Below, one piece after another: positions 19,273 to 29,300 of a DNA stretch of 64,000 nucleotides. This DNA is from a virus: positions 24,560 to 88,559 of the IMG/VR virus record IMGVR_UViG_3300046007_007152; one strand, 5' to 3'. The position numbers and the translations under genes are program-made. The notes under the pieces were generated by a model. It did no database searches. It worked only from the letters and a program-made list of their open reading frames with translations, and was not told the origin of the DNA. Within the stretch, counting starts at the first letter, position 1. Every line of letters begins with the position of its first letter.

Positions 19273-20271
19273 TTAAAATTGTATCCAACCAGTGTTTCCA
19301 ATTACAGTGTAATTACCATAAACTACTGCTCTAGAAAGATCATCTAATTGATCTTGCATTGTTACTAACGCAGAAAGAGCCGAAAGCATAGTAGATTCTC
19401 TGGGAAAATCTATCGAGGTATCAATAGAACTTGCAACATATACTTCGACATCATTGTTTTCTTTTGCTGAAACTTCAACACCTGGACCTTTAAATATTAA
19501 ATTGTTTAATGAAGTCGTTATAGTTTCTTGATTAATTCCATTATCAAATAAAACTGTTATCGGAGAACCAGAACCACCAACTGAGGTTGAACTAGAACCG
19601 GATACACCACCAATGAATCCTCTATGAACTATAAACAGTCCGTCATTTCCAGTTATACCAATTACAACTGGTTTTGAAACATATTGTACTGAATCTGGTT
19701 CTAATGTTGTTCCTGCTCCAGACACTCCAGCACTCAAAAAGTAGACGGCACCTTTTATTAATGTTGCTCCAGCAGTTCCTATAAAATTTTCCACAAGGGA
19801 AGAACCAGAAAATTTACCTGAAGTGCATACTTGTGCGTTTGCTCCAGTAAATCCTACAACAATTCCTGCAACTTCGGCTGTGCATTCATCATCTGCTTTT
19901 GCTTTTTGTGCTTTTCCGGTAGAATCAATATAGACTAGATTTCCTAAAGTCACTCCAGTATTAAATGGTAATGACAATACAGTGCCAGAAACATCATTTG
20001 TAATTGAATAGTTTAAAACACCACTTACTGTTAAATTTCCATTAATGTTTACGTTGTTTCCAAATGTTACAGTTTTAGAAACCGTACTTGCAATAGCTAA
20101 AGTATAACCACCAGTAACAGATGGGTGTGGTGTGACTATAATTCCATCACCGCCAGTAATGCTAGCAACTTTTCTATAATTTAGGCCAGCAATAATATCA
20201 TTTGTGCGTTTATACCACGCACCAAAAGTATTTCCTAAACTTAATGAACTAATATTTGTTATGTCTGCCAT
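19273..20271 (-). CDS. Fibre-like virion protein
   Basis: 332-aa protein starting with ITNISSLSLGNTFGAWYKRTNDIIAGLN, an N-terminal pattern (SLxNTFxxWxxxTNxxI) recurrent in structural proteins of T4-like marine phages. The middle has beta-repeat features (VTFGNNVNINGNLTVSGV), typical of triple-beta-helix fibres. A short heptad helix precedes a hydrophobic C-terminus (GNTGWIQF). It probably forms part of a tail or whisker fibre. It is separated by one base from the preceding and following genes. Confidence 0.55.
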   Translation of the reverse strand: MADITNISSLSLGNTFGAWYKRTNDIIAGLNYRKVASITGGDGIIVTPHPSVTGGYTLAIASTVSKTVTFGNNVNINGNLTVSGVLNYSITNDVSGTVLSLPFNTGVTLGNLVYIDSTGKAQKAKADDECTAEVAGIVVGFTGANAQVCTSGKFSGSSLVENFIGTAGATLIKGAVYFLSAGVSGAGTTLEPDSVQYVSKPVVIGITGNDGLFIVHRGFIGGVSGSSSTSVGGSGSPITVLFDNGINQETITTSLNNLIFKGPGVEVSAKENNDVEVYVASSIDTSIDFPRESTMLSALSALVTMQDQLDDLSRAVVYGNYTVIGNTGWIQF

Positions 20272-20272
20272 A

Positions 20273-20995
20273 TTATGCTTCCGATACTTTAATATTATTT
20301 ATGAAGTAAAACCCATCAGATCTTCGCTGTGCTATTGCAACAAATGAATTTGTTATTTGTTGGGTGGAAGTAACAACATCGGTTATTTTTAAGTAATATC
20401 TGGAAGATCCACATGCAGAGGAATTTGCAACACTAAGCGGATGTATTCCTGAGAGTCCAGATGTATTACAAGTGGCAATTTCTCCAGTATATTCTCCGCT
20501 TCCACTTGTGTTTAGACTAAAACCAACATATGAATTTAGTGGGATATCTGTAAGTGAAAGAAAATTATCAACGCTGGTTGGGGCATCTGTAACGAAATAT
20601 AACCAAAAATACAAACCACTAGAATTTGCCTTACAAAGATACCAAGAATAATTTTTTAATAAAATAGAGGAACTGCTAGCCTTGACATTATCGGGTGTAA
20701 TTGGAGTTGCGCCATCCCACCCTGGTCCAAAAGTCTCAGCAGAACCAGAGGTTAATATTTCTGTCATCCAATTTGATATCATCTCCATTGTCAATGTTTG
20801 ATGAACATTCATTCTAAATTGGAGTTCATTTAATTCTTGTGCCTGTAATATTTTACCTGGCTCAAATGCGATCATTTTATAACCAGCCGAATAAGATCCT
20901 GCTGCTGCCTGACCATAATCAACTGCACCACCGAAACTAAGTGGGCTGAAATCCGGTAATGAAGAAAGTTGTTCTGTTGTTATGTTTATTGCCAT
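20273..20995 (-). CDS. Virion protein with LNELQ motif
   Basis: 240-aa protein. Residues around 45-80 contain FEPGKILQAQELNELQFRM followed by a helix (HQTLTMEMISNWM). A matching block (KKMLQASELNELQEKF ... VEYVKNWI) occurs in the 775-aa protein at 44973-47300, so the two share a domain. This LQAxELNELQ element recurs in structural proteins of T4-like phages and probably forms an attachment helix to the baseplate. The remainder is unrecognised. Confidence 0.55.
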   Translation of the reverse strand: MAINITTEQLSSLPDFSPLSFGGAVDYGQAAAGSYSAGYKMIAFEPGKILQAQELNELQFRMNVHQTLTMEMISNWMTEILTSGSAETFGPGWDGATPITPDNVKASSSSILLKNYSWYLCKANSSGLYFWLYFVTDAPTSVDNFLSLTDIPLNSYVGFSLNTSGSGEYTGEIATCNTSGLSGIHPLSVANSSACGSSRYYLKITDVVTSTQQITNSFVAIAQRRSDGFYFINNIKVSEA

Positions 20996-20996
20996 T

Positions 20997-22733
20997 TTAT
21001 ATTAGGAATGAAAGTTTTGTTGATGCTATTGAACCAGTTTTTTCAAATTTAATATTTGTTGGAAGACTTCTGGTTGTGACGTAATTTACATTATCTAATT
21101 TATAATTAGGTGTATTTACATTTGTTATTGTGTATTCTACTGAATTTATTGACATTTTAGATTTTGGCTGAAGCACTTCTTGTGCAAGTTCGTCTACTCC
21201 GGCAATTTCTAAAATAGCATTAATTGCACTTCCACCAGATGTATAATTTTCTTTATATGCAGTTAATTTTGAACCATAATCTAAAGAATTTCTTGTTGAA
21301 TCCGTTGAAGATTTAATAGTAACTGTTGTTGAATCTTTATTGTTAACATATATTTCTTTTTCATTCTCAAGACTGCTTGGTAAAGATCCACTAACTGGAG
21401 ATAGTGTTATTTTTGTTGTAGTTCTTGCTTTTATTGATTTATTTAACGTTGTATCGTCAGTTGGATTTAAATTTTCTAATGTTTTTATGTTTTTAACAAT
21501 TCCTATTTTTGAAAAAATAGTTTGTTCTGTTTGTGTTTCTGTTAAATCACTACTTGATACAGTTTTTACTACAGAAATTCTAGGATTTGGTAAAAATGTA
21601 GAGGGATCTATTATATCTGGTAGAACTACTGCTTTAATTGCGTTTTCTAAATTAGTTGTTCCTTGTGTAACTTTAAACGAAGGATTTATATAATTTTGTC
21701 CTGGTGTCTTTAAAGTAATTCCATTTGCTATAAAAACATTTCTTCTTATATCATAATAAGTTTCAATATTTGCTGTTGCTTCAAATCCAAGCGCATCTAA
21801 AACTATTACTTCTGGAGAAGCAACGGAGCAAATCCTGTCCTCTATCGAGAGAGAACTTACATCTAATTGTAAACTTTGAATTCCGTTATTTAAATTTTGA
21901 ACATATTCATAATTTTTATACTGAATATAAAAGCGATCATTTACATCTAATTTATCTGAAAGTATTGAAGATTCTAATTCATCAACAGAATTTCTATTAA
22001 CTGTTGAATTTCCATTGTTACTGTAAAATGCACTTTTATAACCTAATTTTTCACCAACCTCATGACAAGCCCAACACTCCCAGTCTACAGTTGGAATTCC
22101 CTTGGTAATTTGATCACCATTTTCATAAATCTCATATCCGGCATCTGTTACTGGTTCTTTTGTTTTTGTAACATAGTAAAAATAACACGATCCCTGGTCA
22201 TCCGCGCCGCCCGGACACAAAGAATTATATTTTGAGAGTAGTGTTGAACCATTTTCTATACTAGTGGTATAATCATTAATATTGCTAACTGGCATAAAAC
22301 TTTCAGTTAAAAATTTACTTAGTTCAAAATCTATTCTATACATGGCAAGCCAGGAGTAACCATCTGTGTATGTTTGAACCCCGTTTTCGTGAGTTGGTGA
22401 TTCCGTACTAGGAAATGCAGTTTCTCCTAATAGACCAGTTGGTTGATTTTTACCAACACAGAGATATACTATGTCAGTAACATCATTATAACAGTATGTG
22501 GAAGAACTCGTTGAGGTTAAATAATAAGGCTCAAAGTTTGTTCCATAAGACCAATTTACTCTAGGAACTACGGTTGAAACTTCATCTTTTGTGATTCTGC
22601 TAACATAAGAAATATCAGTTTCGTCTACTAAATTACTTCCACCAGAAATACCACCAAGAAACACAAAAAAGTTTGTCATTTCTTTTTTTGTAACGTTTGC
22701 TGTGAAAGATTTTACTTGATTTTTAATACTCAT
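20997..22733 (-). CDS. 8: Baseplate wedge protein gp8-like
   Basis: 578-aa protein similar in layout to T4-family gp8, a baseplate wedge subunit. Visible family features are the N-terminal FFVFLGGISG, PRVNWSYGTNFEPYY (compare the V-x-R-x-NW block of gp8), then DIVYLCVGKNQPTG and TYTDGYSWLAMYRID (compare TADGYKWKYLY). It is longer than T4 gp8 (334 aa) because of added C-terminal beta domains. It sits next to gp6 and gp25, as expected. A TATAAATA box lies 7 bases upstream of the ATG. Confidence 0.7.
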   Translation of the reverse strand: MSIKNQVKSFTANVTKKEMTNFFVFLGGISGGSNLVDETDISYVSRITKDEVSTVVPRVNWSYGTNFEPYYLTSTSSSTYCYNDVTDIVYLCVGKNQPTGLLGETAFPSTESPTHENGVQTYTDGYSWLAMYRIDFELSKFLTESFMPVSNINDYTTSIENGSTLLSKYNSLCPGGADDQGSCYFYYVTKTKEPVTDAGYEIYENGDQITKGIPTVDWECWACHEVGEKLGYKSAFYSNNGNSTVNRNSVDELESSILSDKLDVNDRFYIQYKNYEYVQNLNNGIQSLQLDVSSLSIEDRICSVASPEVIVLDALGFEATANIETYYDIRRNVFIANGITLKTPGQNYINPSFKVTQGTTNLENAIKAVVLPDIIDPSTFLPNPRISVVKTVSSSDLTETQTEQTIFSKIGIVKNIKTLENLNPTDDTTLNKSIKARTTTKITLSPVSGSLPSSLENEKEIYVNNKDSTTVTIKSSTDSTRNSLDYGSKLTAYKENYTSGGSAINAILEIAGVDELAQEVLQPKSKMSINSVEYTITNVNTPNYKLDNVNYVTTRSLPTNIKFEKTGSIASTKLSFLI

Positions 22734-22740
22734 GGCTTTT

Positions 22741-22748
22741 TATTTATA
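22741..22748 (-). promoter_or_regulatory. Exact T4 late promoter box upstream of gp8
   Basis: TATAAATA on the minus strand, ending 7 bases before the gp8 start codon. It matches the canonical T4 late -10 box. If used, the transcript would start at or near the ATG (leaderless), so it may instead serve as a processed or read-through region. Confidence 0.45.
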
Positions 22749-22750
22749 TG

Positions 22751-24169
22751 TTAAACACCAGTTGTAGTACAAAGAGCACAGTCTTGACCGTTTGTGTTTT
22801 CTGCTATTGATTCTTCACAGGTAGAACCAGTTCCTATATTTGGTGATAAATATGTGTTTGAGTACAAATCAGTAAAACTTCCAATTTTTACTTTTGAAAA
22901 CGGGACAGTATCTGAAGACTCTTCAATTGGAACATTTGAACCATTTAAATCAATCCTGACATTATCTGCCCAGTCAGGCCACCAATGTTGTGGATAATAA
23001 CCAGTAACTCCAGTTGGATCACAGTCATTAGTACAACAGTAACAGAAATAACCATTTGGTGTGACACAATTAGGACTAACAAATCCAATAGTGACTAAAT
23101 TGTCTTCTGTTCTGTCTGGAGAAAATAGCAAATAATGAGAAATAACTGGTTGTTCTGTTGAACCAGTTGACACTGGATCTGTATCTTCATCATTTACTTC
23201 ATCTGGTCCTGCGTCTTCTTCTTCCAAAGGAACATACTGTTCAAAGAAACCCAACATTCCAGCAGGGTGTGCTCCTGCTAAAATTGTAGATTTATACGTT
23301 TCTGCCTCCTGAACATCCGCGCTAGATGTCAGTAAATATGAGTGTTCTTGCCAAAAATAATCATCAGGCAAAACCGCTTCATTTAGAGCAGCACCAAACA
23401 AATTTGGTCTTATAGAAGCATCATAACCACCTAATGGGGATTGTGTAGCAGTTGGATTTCTTACATCAAAATCTTGTGGTAAATCTATTATTGTGTTATT
23501 TGTAACGTCCCATTGAAAATCAATATATTTCCCACCATTTAATCTCATTAAATATTTTTTTGGATATTGAAATTGAACATTTGTTATATTAAATAATGTT
23601 TTCAAAATATATCGATATGAGTCTTCCGTTCCTTTGGTTATTAAGAAATTACTTTTTAATGATTTTAGAAAAGATCTGACATATTGCCTGTCTGTTGGGG
23701 TTATATCAGAAAGATTTATGAATGGAGCATATGTTTTGACGTAGTTATTTAAAAATGCGTCTGGTACTCGTTCAATATCTAAAAGTTCTTCAATATCATA
23801 TGGAGTTAATTGAATTTCTTCTTTTTTAAATCCACAATAAATCCAGTTGTAATATTCCTTTAAAAATAAAGTAAAATAATTATTAGAATCGGATGCACCG
23901 TAATTTTGTTTCATCCAAAACGGTATTTGTCCATCAATAAAGGAAGGTGCTTCGCAATAAATGTCTTGTATTGGGTTTGTTGCATTTTCTATTACTACTA
24001 GATCTTTAAGATATAACGACGATGACGCCCCAGAATTTGAGACTGGTTGAAGTGATTGTTCAAATTCTCGTTCAATTTGTGATACAAAATTCCTAAAACT
24101 TAAAGCCTGAGAAGCAACTGCAATTGGGGGCTCTGTTTGAGGTTTCTTTAATAGAGTTATAATACTCAT
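22751..24169 (-). CDS. Putative baseplate wedge protein (gp7-position)
   Basis: 472-aa protein between gp6 and gp8. The central region has LFLKEYYNWIYCG, PYDIEELLDIERVPDAFL and LITKGTEDSYRYILKTLFN, followed by VQFQYPKKYLMRL. This 'LKEYYxW ... KGTExSYRxLxxxLF ... YPxxxxLR' pattern recurs in baseplate-associated proteins of T4-like and marine phages. Gene order suggests the place of T4 gp7, but I cannot show direct gp7 similarity. The C-terminal 120 residues contain several cysteines (FCYCCTNDC, CALCTTTGV). It overlaps gp6 by 4 bases. Confidence 0.55.
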   Translation of the reverse strand: MSIITLLKKPQTEPPIAVASQALSFRNFVSQIEREFEQSLQPVSNSGASSSLYLKDLVVIENATNPIQDIYCEAPSFIDGQIPFWMKQNYGASDSNNYFTLFLKEYYNWIYCGFKKEEIQLTPYDIEELLDIERVPDAFLNNYVKTYAPFINLSDITPTDRQYVRSFLKSLKSNFLITKGTEDSYRYILKTLFNITNVQFQYPKKYLMRLNGGKYIDFQWDVTNNTIIDLPQDFDVRNPTATQSPLGGYDASIRPNLFGAALNEAVLPDDYFWQEHSYLLTSSADVQEAETYKSTILAGAHPAGMLGFFEQYVPLEEEDAGPDEVNDEDTDPVSTGSTEQPVISHYLLFSPDRTEDNLVTIGFVSPNCVTPNGYFCYCCTNDCDPTGVTGYYPQHWWPDWADNVRIDLNGSNVPIEESSDTVPFSKVKIGSFTDLYSNTYLSPNIGTGSTCEESIAENTNGQDCALCTTTGV

Positions 24170-25908
24170 ACTCTTTGAACCTGTGTTGTTATATTTGGAC
24201 GAAGGTATACTTCATCTTTGGCTGTTATTTGATTGGTATTATATGGCGCAGCAAGAATTTCAAACGACGAATTAGATAAATTTGGACTTAAAGTAACAAC
24301 TCCAGTTTTATAGTTTATATCACCAACTGTTGCATTTATTGCAAGAGTTACAACACCTTCTTGATTAACTGAGTATAGTTTTAATTTTCCAATTTCTGGT
24401 GGATTTTCGCTGTTTTGAAATAAAATAGGAACATCTCTTATTTGAACCTGGCTCTGTGAATAACTTGTAGAAGTAAAAAGAGAAGAAACTAAACTATAAC
24501 CATTTTGTGTTGCTTGTGTTGGTGTTCTAAGTCTATTTTTAAAATTTAATGTTTTGATTCTTGTGCTAGGAGAAACCGTATATTGCAACGTTACGTTACT
24601 AAATGAATCTAAATTAAATCCTTCATATTGTTCAACAATTTCTCTTGTATCTGACAGGGTTAATGATGTCGAATATGCTCCTACTGGATATTTGTTCAGT
24701 ATTTCTTGTTTAATCAACGCAACAGCAACATCTGGTTGAACTGTGGCACTGTCGTTATAAGAAATGTTTGCGGTTAGATTTAAACGAAGAGAAACCGGAT
24801 TTACATATTCTGGCAAAACTGTCACAACAGATCTTTCTTTGAGTTTAGTAACAACGTCACGAATGATGCTATTATCACTTGTGTTTATTCCACTTATCGA
24901 AAACAATAATCTTCCATAAATTGGGGGTGAATTGTCTTCTCCTCCCCAGACATACGCATTTGGATAACCAAGTTGAGCAAGATAACCTTTGTAATCTGAT
25001 TTTGTTACTAACCTTTGTTGGGCTGCAAATATAAGAGGAGCCACAGTTTTTGCTTCTTCTAAATCGGGACTATTTAAACCACCCTGAGATGGTTGTAGTG
25101 TTCTCACAATTGAACCAGATGGTGTTATTGACGATCTAAAAGATCCACATCTATTGCCATTTGCTCCATTTGATGCCAAATATTGGATTTTGACCAAATC
25201 TCCTGCTACTAAATTTGTAGTAACAGCGGCAGTAGTTCTAAACTTTACCACAAAACCGCCGCTTGTTCTTTCTAGAGCATACAAATTATTAGTTGGTTCT
25301 ATAAATTGTCCGCTGTAAGTATCAACTAAGGTCCAGTACTTATAATCAGTATCTGTGGTTCTTTTAACACTTATTCTAATAGTGTTGATATCCATAGTTA
25401 AATCTGGTATTAGTATTTTTTGATCTGGGTAATCAAAACCATTTCCACCGTATGTTAAAGTATTTAATGTTCCCTCATAGGCTGTAAAATAATTTGTACT
25501 ATTATTTGTTACTGGTATTTGTTCTATATTCCAGAAATTGTATTGAAGACCTTCTGGTGTTGTCCCTATTACATTTACAGTAAAAGGATCAATTATTGTT
25601 GCAGTGCTTACATTTTCTAATTTAATTCTTGCCTTTGAACTTATTCTTGTTGGAAGAACATACCCTAGTGGTTTTACTAAAGAAACAATTGATCTTTCAA
25701 GTTGTGCAGAATCAAGAAACGCCTCACCAGATATCATGTTTGCAAAGTGAGCATAATACAATGTATTGTACGCTAACAAGTCAAGCAAAAAATTAACAGC
25801 AGATCCCTCAAAATTAAAATCTTTGACGGTATCTTGCTTTTTTAAATAATTAACCAAAGATTGTCGGATATTATCAAAATCTAGTTCTGATAAGTTTACT
25901 TGCGTCAT
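24166..25908 (-). CDS. 6: Baseplate wedge protein gp6
   Basis: T4 gp6/J-family wedge protein (580 aa; T4 gp6 is 660). gp6 dimers bind gp7 and gp25 and form the continuous ring of the baseplate that moves on contraction. The N-terminus matches closely: IRQSLVNYLKKQDTVKDFNFEGSA, then NFLLDLLAYNTLYYAHFANMI and a following block with LGYVLPTRISSKA, all conserved in the family. The C-terminal half has the beta domain with a SKxxY-like RLVTKSDYKGYLAQLGYP. It overlaps gp25 by four bases (ATGA-type coupling). Confidence 0.9.
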   Translation of the reverse strand: MTQVNLSELDFDNIRQSLVNYLKKQDTVKDFNFEGSAVNFLLDLLAYNTLYYAHFANMISGEAFLDSAQLERSIVSLVKPLGYVLPTRISSKARIKLENVSTATIIDPFTVNVIGTTPEGLQYNFWNIEQIPVTNNSTNYFTAYEGTLNTLTYGGNGFDYPDQKILIPDLTMDINTIRISVKRTTDTDYKYWTLVDTYSGQFIEPTNNLYALERTSGGFVVKFRTTAAVTTNLVAGDLVKIQYLASNGANGNRCGSFRSSITPSGSIVRTLQPSQGGLNSPDLEEAKTVAPLIFAAQQRLVTKSDYKGYLAQLGYPNAYVWGGEDNSPPIYGRLLFSISGINTSDNSIIRDVVTKLKERSVVTVLPEYVNPVSLRLNLTANISYNDSATVQPDVAVALIKQEILNKYPVGAYSTSLTLSDTREIVEQYEGFNLDSFSNVTLQYTVSPSTRIKTLNFKNRLRTPTQATQNGYSLVSSLFTSTSYSQSQVQIRDVPILFQNSENPPEIGKLKLYSVNQEGVVTLAINATVGDINYKTGVVTLSPNLSNSSFEILAAPYNTNQITAKDEVYLRPNITTQVQRV

Positions 25909-26297
25909 AGTTGATTTACCGTTAGTATGAGGGTTTGACTGTTATTATTTTGCTGACTATTATTTAACTTATATTTAATATCTATAGTCAAGTCTTCTGT
26001 AGCACTATTTTCAGATGGGTATCTTATTTCTACAGAATCTACTATAATTCTAGGTTCCAACTGATCTAAAATGTCTTTAATATCTTGAGACAAAAAAGCC
26101 ATTTCAGCAGTGGTTGGTTGCTCAAACATCACATTAACCGCATCAGTACCAAAATAATTATTAAAAGGTCTTTCTCCTTTTTTTGTTAGTACTATATTCT
26201 TAATAGACTGAACAATAGAAGAATTATTTGATACAAATGATATATCAGAGTTGTCTACATTTTTCTTGAAGAAAATTTCTAAATCTCTGTATTTCAT
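25905..26297 (-). CDS. 25: Baseplate wedge protein gp25
   Basis: gp25 family (130 aa; T4 gp25 is 132), the wedge component that nucleates sheath assembly. Key blocks are SIVQSIKNIVLTKKGERPFNNYFG (the conserved GERxxxxxFG core) and LSQDIKDILDQLEPRIIVDSVEI. Length and neighbours (gp6 downstream, hub upstream) match the standard T4-like order. I see no anomalies. Confidence 0.93.
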   Translation of the reverse strand: MKYRDLEIFFKKNVDNSDISFVSNNSSIVQSIKNIVLTKKGERPFNNYFGTDAVNVMFEQPTTAEMAFLSQDIKDILDQLEPRIIVDSVEIRYPSENSATEDLTIDIKYKLNNSQQNNNSQTLILTVNQL

Positions 26298-26304
26298 TGA
26301 TGCC

Positions 26305-29300
26305 TTATTCAGTATTTAGCGTAAGTTTTTTTGCTTTCTTGTTTGGATCTTTGTATTCCGTATCCCGAATCAAAATTACATCCATTAAGTGCTTTGTCTT
26401 AGCAAAGTCATGTAAAATACTAGAAACTAACCATTTGCCCGAGTAGCGTTTATCTCCAAGATCTAAAGTTACTACATTACCTGGTCTGAGGGTAAGATCT
26501 CCGTTTAGTTTTACTAAAATTTTGTTTGACAGCAATTGCATCATTTGAGCGTTTCTCAATAAGGGTCTTTCTGGTGGGGTTTGCCAGAAAGTACAATAAG
26601 TTTGGGAATATCTCAAATAATCCATATAACGCTCACCGATACATGGACAATTACAATTAAGTGGGTTTTTGGGATCATTCCAAGCACATCCTAACCAATC
26701 TTCACCCAATTTCTCCTCAATCAAAGTACATTCTTTAATTTCTTTTTCTAAATCTTTTAGTTCCTTGTAAGTTGGTTCGGAACCAGTAACTCCAACTAAA
26801 AGTCTATCAGGTCTGAGTTCTTGACATGGGCAATTACACAATGGATTGTCGTCTGGGCAAGGTGCATTATTTACTGGGTTTGGATTTGAACAGTTATAAT
26901 CACCACATGGTCCTTCTATGTCAATTGTTTGACGAGTCATCACCACAAACTGAGCGGCAAAATTGCGATCAAAAACAGAGAATTCTTCTTCTAGTTCTGG
27001 TGAAACTAAACCATACTCTGTTTCTCCTGTATAATCATTTTTCCAAACTAATTTTTCTAAATTATCTGCTAGTTCGTGTTTCCATATGGAGGAACCATAA
27101 TAATAACCATAAAATGATGTTTCATCCTCTGGTTCTACTCTTTCGTTTCTATTTTTTAAATAATTTTCCCCCAAAATTGTCCAAGAGGAAGTAATTCTAT
27201 CACTAGTACTTGGTGGAAGTGGAGTTGTGCTTTTAAAATAATTTACATCAATTGGAACTGGTTCATTTGCATGTATACGAATAGCTGTAGTATTTGAGAG
27301 TACAGGAATAGCGTTCATGAAGTCAGTGTCATTAAAATCTTTAAACGCATCCACGGCGTTTAAACTTGTCCAAGAAGAAACCTCTGCATCTACATATACC
27401 TGTGTATAATTTCCGGCCGCGACCTCATATCTCGTAGTGCGATATCGCGCTTTTGGTATTTTAGTATTCCAAGAACCTCCCTCATAATAAGGAGTACTAA
27501 GATTATAATAAGATGAAGGCAGAGCAGTTCTTGCACTTATTGATCTTGGTCTAATATTTGAAAACTCATAATAAGATTGTGCCAATGATAGAGGGTTTTT
27601 TCTAGTAGTTCTTTGAATCATATCATAGTATAAAATTTCTGTTGTAGTTGTATTGATATTATTAGACGATCTCATATAAAAATTAGAAAAATCATCTTGA
27701 ACTAATCTTTTATTATCGGAATCAGACGAAAAAACATCTCCGATTGAATAACCATATGTTCTCGATTTTTGATCTAATACTTCTTGTGGTGGATAAAACC
27801 GTTTTTCATATAATGGAAAATTATCATTACTGTTATAAATCTTTGAGGCGGAATTAAACCTATTTAATGGTCTCCTAAAATAATTATCATACCCCCTCAC
27901 GCCAATCGTGTATAGGCCATTATATGTTGTTGCAATACTAGGCAAATAACCGTAAGTTGCTTCATAAGTTTCATTAGCAGGTCTCTCATAATATGATTGT
28001 GGAAAATGAGAATAACCAGTTTCTATAATATGATTGTCTTTATGATTAGTTAATGCTTTTTTACCAGTATTTAAGTTTTGTTTTTTCTTTTTTATTCGTT
28101 TAACTGCAACATCAAACCCAAAAGGATCTTGACCAATTACAGATATATTATAGTCTACAGATTTAGTACCAAATGGACCTGGTGTTATTAAAACATTATA
28201 TGGTAAATAATATTCCGAGCCTGGTGTATCATAAAACCCTTGAGGAAAATCATACAAAGTATTAACGCCAATTGGTGTTTGAAATTCAATTCGCACAAAA
28301 CTTTCTATTTCTTCTAAAATATTTTCTGTTGGTCTTACTGGTTCTTCATTGCCTTCTATATTTACAAAATTTCTAGAATTCAAATAATCGATTGGATTAA
28401 AATCAGTAATTCTTTCTAACCCATAAGGAGCAGCAACACAAATTGCAGAATTAAACTGAGATAAATAAGGATTTCCTTTGTTATTACTAGCCGCCTCTAC
28501 AAATTCAATTGTAAATGTATAATCGCTAAAATGGTTATTACATGATGATGTTACATCATACCGCCTCCTAAAACTTATGGAATTATTTGTTTTATTTGTT
28601 ATACTAAGATCGTCATTATATACAGAATAATAATAAAAATCATAAAAATAATCTGCGAAACCAGATTCTGAATAAGTAAGAGTTCGAATGTCATCCCACT
28701 TTTGTACTTCTAAATTTTGTATTGTTCTTTTTATAATATTATCTGGGGTTAATTCACTGGGATCAGTTCCAGTAGCAATACGATAATACTCATAAGTCTC
28801 TGTAAAAGAATCTTGCCTTGAATCGCAGGTAGGGGAACCAGCAACTGGATACGATCTTTTAATGTCAACAGTCATTTTAAACAAATATTGTGCATAATAA
28901 GTAAAAACACTATAAGGATTTCTATCTAATGGTCCACCAGAATCTGGACCACCAAAATCTTCAAATAGAGAAAAAGAAGGATTTGCATTATATCCAATAT
29001 TTAAATTATATTGTGAATCATAGTGTGGGTGTTTTATTGAAGGATCTATCGAAGAGTCATTATCATAATATATTTCATATGGATAATATGAAGTTGCTCC
29101 AACAGGAAATCCTTTAAAAGCAAAATCATTAGACTGCAATTGTTCTTCAGACAATGCTGCTATCCAATTATCTACTACTGATTTTTTTGCAAGTTTCTCA
29201 TATTTACTTCCTCGTATTGGAACTCTTTTAATTGTTTTTATATTAAAAAGATTTAATTTAGAATTATCAGCAGTAAAACCTATTTCTTTTGATATAAAGA

